A stretch of 64,000 nucleotides of DNA from Erpobdella octoculata. Taxonomy: Eukaryota; Annelida; Clitellata; Hirudinida; Erpobdellidae. The first letter of the stretch is position 1. Each line of letters starts with the position of its first letter. The notes beneath the pieces were generated by a model. The model saw only the letters and a list, made by a program, of their open reading frames with translations, was not told where the DNA came from and searched no databases. Made by a program: the position numbers and the translations under genes. Positions 1-9,535 of the stretch are shown here, piece after piece. The stretch covers positions 43,140,846 through 43,204,845 of the forward strand of contig OZ022238.1 of assembly GCA_963978895.1 (NCBI GenBank). Reading direction: 5' to 3'.

Positions 1-434
1 ATTCATTTCATTTGAAAACTAAAAATAAAATTGCAAACATTCGATTGCAAAGACCTTACAATCACCATTCATTAATTATTCTGCCACATTACTTTACTTA
101 ACGAGTGTTTCTGTGCTGTCTTCTTTGAAAGTGTCAGAGTACAAGAACAAAATATTAAAAAATGAAACTTTAAATTCACGTTGTTTTATAAAGAATAAAT
201 TTAAAAAAATGCATGAGATATATTTTCGCGGCCCTATTTTAAAAGCAAAAAACAAATTTGACAAAAGACAGACACTGTGCGAAAAGTAAACCTCACAAAA
301 TACAGACAATGCCAAATGTATTATAAAGTTAGCAGTATTTAAAACTTTTAATTTTAAAAATTAATTTTAAATGTTATATTTGTTAATAATAATTTAAAAA
401 AATAAATAATTTTTTTTGGTTTCGCTGTTTGGTA
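1..434. other. AT-rich flank, no gene seen
   Basis: Very AT-rich sequence without a recognisable gene or repeat family. It ends at a short AAGT-type microsatellite (about 436-456) that forms the tail of the neighbouring LINE copy. Confidence 0.5.
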
Positions 435-435
435 T

Positions 436-1324
436 TAAGTAAGTAAGTAAGTAAATCTTTATTAACCAGCCTGACAATGACGCACAGCGGTTTACATTTA
501 AATAATAATAAAAAAATAAGAATTAAATAAAAATGAGTACAATCGACAGTTAAAGACTTAAAATAAAAATCTAAAAACTTGTTTTTATCAGAGATTTAAA
601 ATAGAGTTCGGCATTGTTTAAGTTATTTTGAGTGCAGCGATCTATGGATAAAGGTTTTTCTAAGTAAGGAATCTGCATGCGGAATTACTCTGTCGTGAGC
701 TCGAGGACGAAGGTGATATTCCGATTTCTTGACGTCTGGGAGAAGATGGTGAAGGACGTGAAGGCGGTTAGACAGAACCTGGTTGAACAGAGTTGAATCC
801 GCCACGGCGCATCGGTGCACAAAATCAGGGCGGTCGGGAGCCAAGAAACCCTGGCGTGTTACCTTCCTAATGACTGACTCGATGCGTTGAAGATCTCCCG
901 AACCTATGAAACCCCACCATGATTGAGAGGCGTAGGTGATCCTGGATATAAGTGTCGCCTCCGTGACTGTCCAAAGCTCCCGGCCACACAGCCCGTGAGC
1001 CCGTAAGTTTCTTAGTGCATATAAAGACTGTGCAGATTTTGTGCTGATCCAGTCAACGTGCTCTCGGAATGAGAGCCTTCCGTCGATCAGGACTCCCAGC
1101 ACATTCATTACATCCACCCTCTCCACTCCGACCAAAGGGGTAGGGAGTGTGTTTGCCTTTGTTCTGGGGCGACGCACAACCAACTCTTTTGTTTTTCAAT
1201 CGTTTAAATTTAGGTTATTTCTTTTTGCCCAGATCTGTATGTTCGCGAGCTCATCAACGATTAAGTGAGAATTACCCGGTGGTACTATAAGGTATGTATC
1301 ATCTGCATATTTCTCTAGACGGTT
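436..1324 (-). mobile_element. CR1-like LINE, 3' part of reverse transcriptase and tail
   Basis: Reads on the minus strand as the C-terminal half of a non-LTR reverse transcriptase. The catalytic YADD box lies near 1300, followed by a thumb-like region (LGVLIDGRLSF, SRITYASQSWWGF) down to about 623. A TGA in frame near 1196 and the missing 5' half show a dead copy. The 3' end is an AAGT-type microsatellite tail near 440, as is usual for the CR1/L2 group of LINEs. The upstream RT segment lies at 4419-4640; a DNA transposon separates the two. Clade assignment (CR1/L2/Crack-like) comes from motif style only. Confidence 0.85.
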
Positions 1325-1429
1325 CCCAGTAAACATTGTAACCACTTTGTAACGTTTCTTAACCGTTCATTTTTGGTTACAAGAAACGCGTTTCTTTTCG
1401 GTTGTTTTGCTCATCGGCTGTGCGTTAAA

Positions 1430-1613
1430 GAAACGTTTCCTGAGTAACGTTTTAGAAACGTTTCCCGTGTAACGTTTTAGAAACGTTTCCCGTGTAACGT
1501 TTTAGAAACGTTTCCCGTGTAACGTTTTAGAAACGTTTCCCGTGTAACGTTTTAGAAACGTTTCCTGTGTAACGTTTTAGAAACGTTTACAATGTAACGC
1601 TTTAGAAACCTCC
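1430..1613. repeat. 25-bp subterminal tandem repeat of the TIR element
   Basis: About six or seven copies of a 25-bp unit of the form GTGTAACGTTTTAGAAACG plus TTTCCC. It lies just inside the left end of the transposon. The core AAACGTTTC recurs in the right subterminal array, so these may be transposase-binding sites (inference). Confidence 0.85.
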
Positions 1614-1739
1614 TCTATTATTTGCTCATGCAAATTATTATCACTTCAAATACGTTCATCAATAGACAAAACTGAAACAATATTTGCAAATTTATAAAAA
1701 AGTTTATTTAAAGAAAGTTTTTTGAGCTCTATATAAATG

Positions 1740-2250
1740 TCATTTCTTCTCCTTGCGGTTCAGCCTCTCATGCGCAAACTTTATCCACTTCTTTGTCACA
1801 ACCTCAATTTCCTTGGCTGACGAATCGTGGAAGCGTCTATTGGTTTGGAGAGTTTCTGAGAAATAGTTTAAAAAAATAGTTGTTAGATATCTAATATTTT
1901 TAAAATGACTTTGCTAATAGTTTAGTTAAGCTAACTAATGATAAGTTCTTTGAAAAAGGTGCTTTCCATTTTTCTTTTACCACCACTCCCTTTCCAATTG
2001 AACTTTTCAGCCAGCCCATCATCCATGGTGTACCGGAGCAGCCTACGACACGCCTCTGCCATTGTGTCTCCCCCAAGCTTTTGTAAGTCAATCACCTATA
2101 CAAATGTTTGAATTTATGATAGTGATAACCTAATACAAAAATTTTAGATATATAAGTACATGCTGTAATTGACTTACCAGAGCATCAAATAATTCTTTAG
2201 ATTCTAATTTTGAATCCAACTGGTCAAATTGTACCATGGAGTACGTGCAT
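1740..2250 (-). CDS. DUF4806-like protein, C-terminal exons, carried by the TIR element
   Basis: Three minus-strand exons with matching phases. The first ends at 2178 before a GTAAGT donor and encodes VQFDQLDSKLESKELFDAL. The second is 2095-1936 (160 nt), beginning VIDLQKLGGDTMAEACRRLL and including KFNWKGSGGKRK. The third is 1855-1740 (116 nt), ending KWIKFAHERLNRKEKK and a stop. The order Leu-rich helix, LGGDT, FNWKG and a C-terminal helix matches my memory of DUF4806, a domain of unknown function found in many animal multicopy genes. The start and upstream exons were not resolved. Phases 0 and 1 agree across both introns, so the gene is not obviously decayed. Whether it helps transposition or is captured cargo is unknown. 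Confidence 0.6.
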
Positions 2251-3880
2251 GGGGAAATGAACGTTTTCCGGAACTGCCGTATTAACTGCTGTCGTTGGCG
2301 GACTGACAAGAAGAGCCAGATTACTTTTAATTTTTTTCAAAACTTCCCATATATTAGTAAACTGTCCAACCACATATCTGCTAAATTATCGGCTCTAATT
2401 TTATCTAACTGCTCTTCATATTGTAACAAAGTTTCGATCAAAAAATCTAACTGATTATTATAACACAACGAATTTAACTGATTATTATAACACAATGAGA
2501 ATGAACTAAACTCGTTAGATGTTAGCAAATGCAGACAAAACACGATAGATTTACTGAAACAATAACGGCGTGACCTCACAACAAACAGATTTTTCGCGCA
2601 CTTTCAGACTATATATAAGTTGTTTGTAATTGGCATGGAGGCGGAGCTTACCAACTTGCCAGCCAATGTCAAAGAGCCTCAACTTTGGCTTATTTACATT
2701 ACCTCATTCTTTTAACAAAAAGATTATGTTTCTTGTCAAGATTTAGCAAGAATGAACATTAGGAACAAGAAACAAACAATATTAGTTCTGTGAAAGGCAT
2801 TAAACAAGAGCCAGATTTAGCTCCTTGCTTTCTTTCCAAAGTGTTATACCGGCAGAAATTACACCTCCTGGTAAAGGGTTCGAAGTTAAAACTCAAACAG
2901 TTTATGAAAAAACTGCTGATGGGGAAGAGTGAAAGGTGTCTATGACTACCCACGGGTTGGTAGACACAATTGTGACATCAAGCAATTCGCTGGTCAAGCA
3001 AGAAGAATGTCTCACCTGAGAATATGGCCATTTAGATTATGTCAGTGTGAATGAAAGTGAAATGTTTACAAATGAGTATGACCACGTAATGATAAATCAT
3101 GGTCATATTCTTCGCAAGAGGAAACATGATTTTGTACTCCCTTCAATGCAACATCACTCTGCTAGTTTTGCTAGTAACTTTATTATTAGAATGCTCTTCT
3201 ATGACTCTTACTAACCTAACTTCTTTCAATTCTATTAGCTGATTCAATAACGTTATTCTATTATTATTGTCTAAAATTAACTATTGCCAGTCATTATAAT
3301 TAGCGGAATATTGAATGTTCGTTATAGACTAGACAGACTTTCTTTTAATTTCTTGTTTTTTTGCTTATTTTTTTATGATTTCCTGCGTTCTGTCAGGTCT
3401 TTTCTTAAAACACGAATAAATAAATAAAAATTCACAAACAGCGCAGGGGTAGTAGTGCAGCAGGAAGCAGAGGTTTCAAATGGTTTAAAAATCTAATGTT
3501 TCGAATTGATTGGTGATTTTTAACCAGTATAGTTTGTTTTGTACCTTCAAATTATTTCTAACACAAGAGCTGTAGAAGCGAGTCGTTAATTAACTTTTGA
3601 TTAGCATCTTATCTCATCCCAGGCGACTCGTTCGACGCTCTCAGTGAACCGATGAGATAGAACAAAATCTAGGAAAATATAATACGACACAATGCAAATA
3701 CCTTTTATTAAGCGTCTTTATTAAATGCTTTTTAGCAATTGAGTTTTATAAATAAACAAAAACTTTACTTTTTCTATAAAATTATATATGCTATACAAGA
3801 TTTTTATATTATCCGTAATAATAACACCATAGATATCTATGAATAAAACAAATCGTTACATTTTGGCTGCATTAGAAACG
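2251..3880. other. Interior of the TIR element, no recognised gene
   Basis: AT-rich interior of the transposon. Only short open stretches are present, none with a motif I recognise. A small direct repeat (ACTGATTATTATAACACAA) occurs near 2450-2495. Confidence 0.4.
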
Positions 3881-4335
3881 TTGTAGTAACTTCTTTTTAG
3901 TCGCAAATTACATGTTACTTTTTCGTTACATTGGAAACGTTACAGAAACGTTTCTTTTTAGTCGCAAATTACACGTTACTTTTTCGTTACATTGGAAACG
4001 TTGCAGAAACGTTTCTTTTTAGTCGCAAATTACACGTTACTTTTTCGTTACATTGGAAACGTTACAGAAACGTTTCTTTTTAGTCGCAAATTACACGTTA
4101 CTTTTCCGTTACATTGGAAACGTTACAGAAACGTTTCTTTTTAGTCGCAAATTACACGTTACTTTTCCGTAACATAGGAAACGTTACAGAAACGTTTCTT
4201 TTTAGTCGCAAATTACATGTTACTTTTACGTTACATTGGAAACGTTACAGAAACGTTTCTTTTTAGTCGCAAATTACATGTTACTTTTTCGTTACATTGG
4301 AAACGTTGCAGAAACGTTTCTTTTTAGTTGCTTTG
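3880..4335. repeat. About 60-bp subterminal tandem repeat of the TIR element
   Basis: About seven tandem copies of a ~60-bp unit containing ACAGAAACGTTTCTTTTTAG, CGCAAATTACACGTTAC and CGTTACATTGGAAACGT. It sits just inside the right end and shares the AAACGTTTC core with the left array. Confidence 0.85.
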
Positions 4336-4418
4336 GGCCAGGTAACCATTTCATAACCAGGTAACTGAAAAGTAACGGACAAGAAACGTTACAAAATGGT
4401 TACCATGTTTACTGGGTT

Positions 4419-4640
4419 ACCATCTATGCTGGGGGAGAGGTCTGATGCCGCAACAATGTAGCAACTGGGTCCAATTCCTGAACCTTGGACAATGCTTGCA
4501 TTTATTTCTTTTAAAGACGACACTTGGTTTTGGAATTTAGTGCAGTGCATTCGCCCTCTAAGGAAGTCAACCAGCCAGTTGTACGCCTCGTCTTCTATTG
4601 GTAGTTTGGCGAACTTTCTCATAAGTTCTCATTAACCGCG
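4419..4640 (-). mobile_element. CR1-like LINE, upstream RT segment split from 436-1324
   Basis: Minus-strand peptide with WLVDFLRGRMHC and INASIVQGSGIGPSCYIV, the RT palm segment that precedes the YADD box in CR1-like LINEs. The reading frame continues, across the transposon, into the copy at 436-1324. Homology stops near 4640, so the LINE is 5' truncated. Confidence 0.8.
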
Positions 4641-4969
4641 TAGCCAGCCAAGTTTTCCTAGAGGGGGGCTCAGTAGGCTACTTGCAAGAGAGAGACCAAG
4701 ATTTTTCTGGGAGGGAGGTTCAGTACTTGCAAAATAGAGCACACAATCTTATAAATTTTTCAAACAGGTTTCAAACATACAAATACAAAATTATTAATAC
4801 TCATAAATCATTTTGAACAAAGCAGGGGCGCAGTCTCCCAAGGCCAAATCGGAGGGCCCTGCAATTTTTCCATATTTGCTGAGTTTTTTTGGGTGCTACG
4901 TTTATTCATAAACTTATTTTTTAACATTTCCTTAAACTATTTTGAGACTGAGTTTGACTATCTTCAGTT

Positions 4970-5789
4970 CAGGGGCGTCATTTGCGGGGGGGAGCAAGGA
5001 GAAAAATTTCCCCCTCTAAGGATTTAACAAAAAATTTATTTTAGAAAACAAATAGCTACAAAGTTTTTGGAGAAGATTTTGAAGAAATTTTTTAAAAGTA
5101 GCTGTGAATATTTCCTCCCGGTCATCTGCTCTTTTAGGAGAAAAGTGTTTGAAGTTTGGATTTTTAGTGGCTATCAAAACTTGATGCTGATTTTGGGAAC
5201 ATGGGGCAACGCCCTGCGTTAGCAAATTGTATAATTTCAGTCAAAAACATTAAAATATTTGTAAAGACAACTATTGTTTACAATATGTTTTTCCATTTCA
5301 TCAGTGTAACCTAAAAAAAAAAATTGTACTCACAAAACATTGATCAGAATTGGTACCAAAATAGAACCCTTCACATGCCCTGTTCGGTGCAGGACTTTAT
5401 ATAAAAGTTATCAAACGGATCGGGCGGGACCAAAATTAGCATGGACCAAGGCTATTTAACTGAGCCATGGGTTTTTTGTGGTAATGAAAATAAACAGGAC
5501 CGGACTTGGGATTTTGTATCTATATAACGGGTCAGGTTTAAAAAAATCGGTCTGTGCAGGGATTTGAGAAATAAATAAGTACATTTGGTAAAGCTGCTTA
5601 CACCGATATTAACACAAGTTTAAATAATAGGTCAAGACAACCCAGTAACTGCAGTGGCATAGCTACCCCCTTCTCGGCTATCCGCTATTTTTGGAAAAAA
5701 TATAGCATTACAAAAATTATTTTTTGGAATCTGTGGGTTTTATAAAAATGTTTGTCCCCCCCTAAGGTTTTGCTGAAATGACGCCCCTG
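4970..5789. mobile_element. Non-autonomous hAT element with perfect 8-bp TSD
   Basis: TIRs CAGGGGCGTCATTT (4970) and AAATGACGCCCCTG (to 5789), typical of hAT. The exact 8-bp duplication CTTCAGTT flanks both sides (4962-4969 and 5790-5797). There is no transposase. About 690 bp from 4970 is repeated in inverted orientation at 6992-6295. Its interior near 5660 starts a second CAGTGG-type motif, so another hAT-like piece may be nested inside. Confidence 0.9.
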
Positions 5790-5884
5790 CTTCAGTTTGC
5801 AGTTTTTCTTTTCTATCATTATAAATTATTAAAGATACAAAAAAGATCGTAATGCAATTTTTAAACAAGCTTGAGAGGCAATGA

Positions 5885-6078
5885 GAGACAATTATAGTGA
5901 GAAAAAAATTGAAATCGGTCACAAAATGAACGGAGCGGAACGGGAGAGCGAGCGGAAACGGGAATTAACAAATGAGCGGAAACTGGAACGGAAAACCAAG
6001 AGGGAACGAAAAAGCAATTGAGAGCGAAACACTTTTATCCAGAAAAAACTGGGACTGGAGAAAAGAGTAAGTTGTAGC
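5885..6078 (+). mobile_element. Helitron 5' module (GAGCGGAGCGGG family), interrupted
   Basis: Contains the block GGTCACAAAATG followed by GAACGGAGCGGAACGGGAG, diverged from the 5' modules at 14161, 21672, 9064 and 63018. The canonical TCTATATATA start is not visible. The matching Helitron 3' tail lies at 6993-7199, so the hAT sequence between them interrupts one Helitron. Confidence 0.6.
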
Positions 6079-6992
6079 CAGTGACGGATTTATGGGAGGA
6101 CCCACGTCGTGTGCCCCTGTCATCAGCTAATTTTGAAGGCAAAAGTGTTTAAGGTTTTCACACAAATTTTGGAAAAGTACCTATTACAATTGATCCTTCC
6201 AATCATCAGCTCTGTTTGGTGGACAAATTTACAGATATGATTTTTTAGGGGCGTATTCCTTAGACTTTGCCCAGGGTGCCAAAAACTCCACTGTAGTTAC
6301 TGTGTTGTCTTGTCCTATTTTGTAAATTTATGTTAATATTTGTTTAAGCACCTTTACCAAATGTGCTTATTTATTTCTGAAATCCTTGCATAGGCCGATT
6401 TTTTTAAACCGGACCCGTTGTATAGATACAAAATCCCAAGCCCTGTCCTGTTCATTTTTATTACCACAAAAACCTATGTCTCAGCTCAATAGCCTCGACC
6501 CATACTGATTTTGGTCTAGCCCGATCCGTTTAATAACCCTTATATGAAGTCCCGCACCAAACATGTCCCTCTAGTCTGGTACCAACTCTGATCAATGTTA
6601 TGTGAGTACAATTTTTTTAGGTTACATTGGTGGAATGGAAAAACACATTGTGAAAAATAGTTGTTTTTACAAATATTTCAATGTTTTTAAATGAAAATCA
6701 ATAAACTAAAATTATACAACGCATACTGCCTATTTGCTAATGCAAGGGGCTGCCCCAGGCTCCAAAAATTATGCATCCAGCTTTTATGGTTACTTAAAAC
6801 AATTCCAAACTTTAAACACTTTTCTCCCAAAAGAACAGATGACCGAGAAAGAGTATTTGCAGCTACTTTTCAAAAAACTTCTGCCAAATCTTTTCCAAAA
6901 ACTTTGTAGCTATTTGTTTTCTAAAAATAATTTTTTTCGCTAAATCCTTAGGGGGACAATTTCCCCCTTACCCCCCGCAAATGACGCCCCTG
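6079..6992 (-). mobile_element. hAT-type copy inverted relative to 4970-5789
   Basis: 6992 back to about 6295 is the diverged reverse complement of 4970-5660, ending in the same TIR (GACGCCCCTG at 6992). Left of it, 6079-6294 begins CAGTGACGGATTTATGGG and ends in CTCCACTG, which looks like a separate small hAT-like piece. No common target duplication is visible, so the structure is composite or rearranged. Confidence 0.7.
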
Positions 6993-7199
6993 CCGGGAGC
7001 GGGAAAGCGACCGGGAGCGGGAAAGCGACCGGGATCAGGAAAGCAGCCGGGAGAGAGAAAGCGACCGGGGTCAGGAAAGCAGTCGGGAGCGAGAAAGCGA
7101 CCGAGTGCTGGAGAGCAAGCGGGGAAGGAAACGGGAGCGAGAGAGACAAACATTAGATAAACCTCTAAAAATTCCGGGCAACGCTGGGTACCCCGCCAG
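6993..7199 (+). mobile_element. Helitron 3' tail with GGGAGCGGGAAAGCGACC minisatellite
   Basis: Imperfect 18-bp repeats (CGGGAGCGGGAAAGCGAC), then GAGAGACAAACATTAG, then a GC-rich hairpin (CCGGGCAACGCTGGG) and CCAG followed by T at 7196-7200. This is the family 3' end (CTAG|T) with one change. Confidence 0.8.
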
Positions 7200-8230
7200 T
7201 TTGAAATAAAATAGTTACATTGTTTATTTTTTCAATGTTATTCTAATAACAGTTCTCTACAATATTTTTTTCTACCAATGATATCACACAGGCTTCACTT
7301 TTTTCTGTTTTGTATGGTTAATGCTAAACTTTTACTCCAAAAAGCTGATGAGCAGGGAAAGGGGATGGGTTGTCATAAGTTCTTTTCTCAAATGTTTTTC
7401 AAACAGTTATTTTTTCAACAAATTATTTGGACAATCATTGGACAGGGTGCAGATGTCCCGTGCTCTTCTTATGACGCCCTAGTTTTTATCGGCATCAAGC
7501 TGACCCCAAACTTGTTATAATATGTGGAGAATAGACCACATAGACAGATGACCAGTCGTTTACACTCTAAGCCTAAGCTTGTCACAAAATATAAACGTTT
7601 TTAATATTTTCCACGGTTTTACTTTTTAATCTGACGTTTTCTATTTATATATGCTATGTAAACAAAGTCAGATTAAAGACTCGGAAGTGTATTGCTTGTT
7701 CTCTCGTTGTGCAATATTAAGCATAAAATGAAAAAGATTTTTTAAATTGAGTTTTAGTAGGGAAATTTGGAACACTTTGGTATTATATATTCACTGTTAT
7801 TAGGACATTAAGTTAATCATTAAGTCATTTCAAAATCTATCGGTTGTCTATCTGTGATATTATAACTTAAATAACTATATAAAGAATTATCTATTCTGTA
7901 ATTCCATATAGTAATAGCATTGAATTATAGGATCTATACTCTATACAATACTATAGATAACCAATAAATTATAGAAAAAACAAGCAAACTATCCCAAATA
8001 CATAATAATTTAAGTAATATAATAACTTGTAAATTGAACTAACTAAACTGAAGTAACTAAATTAACTAAAAATAATTAATACTTTTAATAAAATTTAAAT
8101 TCAACTTGATTTAGTTAAGTGAAAGTAGAGTATAGAAATTATGCTATGGAATTTATACTATAGAACTATTGATTCAATACTATGCTTCTACTCTCCAATA
8201 AGTCAAGTTGAATTTCAATTTTTATAAAAG
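7200..8230. other. AT-rich stretch, nothing recognised
   Basis: Only short chance open frames and no conserved motif. 7800-8200 is especially rich in ATAGA/TATAG-type words but shows no regular tandem period. Confidence 0.4.
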
Positions 8231-8793
8231 TATTAGCGGGGGTGCCCGGGTTTTTAGAGGTTTTTCTAATGTCTGTCTCTCTCGCTCAGGTTTCCTTCCC
8301 CGCTTGCTTTCTCGTTCCCGTTTGCTCTCCCGTTCTCGGTCGCTTTCCCGTCCCCGGCTGCTTTTCCGCTTCCGGTCGTTTTTCCGCTCCTGTTTGCTCT
8401 CCCGTTCCCTTTCTCGTTCCCGTTCGCCTTTCCGTTCCCGGTCGCTTTTCCGTTCCCGCTAACGCTTGCTCTCCCGTTCTCGCTCATGCTTGCTCTCCCA
8501 TTCTCGCTCGCGCTCATTTTCTTTTTTTCATTCTTTCCTAACTTCTTTTAGCCCATAAAACGTAAAATAGATTTGCTAAAACTGGCTAAATCTTGCTTGA
8601 AGCCTTCAAACGTTGTTACTGAAACTAAATTTGAATTTTATTACGCACCCCCGAAACTATTTAACTATTAAAAATAAATAACCAAGATTCAGTAAACAAC
8701 GTATTCGGTTGAATTTTAATTGTAAATATGTATTAATATAAAATTATTAATAAATAAAATAACTAAATTTTCTAAATTTTTTGTTAACATTTA

Positions 8794-8886
<93 letters not shown>

Positions 8887-9064
8887 GTTCCCGCTTGCTC
8901 CTCCGCTCCGCTCATTTTGTGACGGATTTCAATTTTTTTTCTCTATATTTGATTCCCCTTGACTCTCAAGGTTGTGTGGAAATTTCATTACGATCGGATG
9001 AATGGTGTAGCAATGCATAAAGGATATACATATATACATACACACATTCATTTTTATATATATA
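8231..9064 (-). mobile_element. Non-autonomous Helitron
   Basis: On the minus strand the 5' end is TCTATATATATAAAAATGAA at 9064. It is followed by the conserved block ATCCGATCGTAATGAAATTT and GAGCGGAGCGGAGG. The 3' side at 8231-8541 holds the minisatellite and a hairpin, ending in CTAA before A/T at 8233-8236. A (TA)n tract of about 80 bp lies at 8799-8879. The segment 8541-8600 (ATAAAACGTAAAATAGATTT) recurs at 62345, so it belongs to the element. No protein is encoded. Confidence 0.75.
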
Positions 9065-9535
9065 GATTGAAAAGTATACCTTTAGTTATTTTTAGTTTAG
9101 TTGTATTATACTACCTTAATTTTTTATGTGGTTGGGAAAGTTTTTTTTTTTTAATGAAATAGTAGTTTTATTTAATTGTGACAAATATGTAAGGAATATG
9201 ATTCAATATTGACAGTACATGAAAGATTATAATTATTTACATAAACACTTATGTAGTAAACATTTTAATAGAGGTTAATCATATGATTAAAAATTTTAAT
9301 ATGAAGTTAATCGTGATTTTAATCACAATATTTTTGTGTAACCTTTATATTTAACAAATTCATTACTTTATAGGCAGTCACACACAAATTTTTATTTATT
9401 TCAATACAACAGTAATAGCTTGCTGACCTTACATTTTTTTAAAATAAGAAAACATTAAAAAAATAAGTTTGATGATTATAATTTTGAAAATTATTGTTTT
9501 AAAATATTGTTTTATTTTGTTACAGTTACATTTTC

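Larger units (their letters stand above)
1325..4416. mobile_element. TIR DNA transposon, unassigned superfamily, TT target duplication
   Basis: The ends are inverted repeats: 1325 starts CCCAGTAAACATTGTAACC and 4416 ends with the complement of CCCAGTAAACATGGTAACC; similarity continues about 36 bp. The dinucleotide TT flanks both ends (1323-1324 and 4417-4418). Removing the element plus one TT joins the LINE reading frame directly into its YADD motif, which defines the insertion exactly. Next to each end lies a tandem array built on AACGTTTC. Inside, on the minus strand, is a DUF4806-like gene; I found no transposase. The TSD and ends do not match a superfamily I can name with confidence; a CACTA/KDZ relative is possible. 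Confidence 0.85.
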
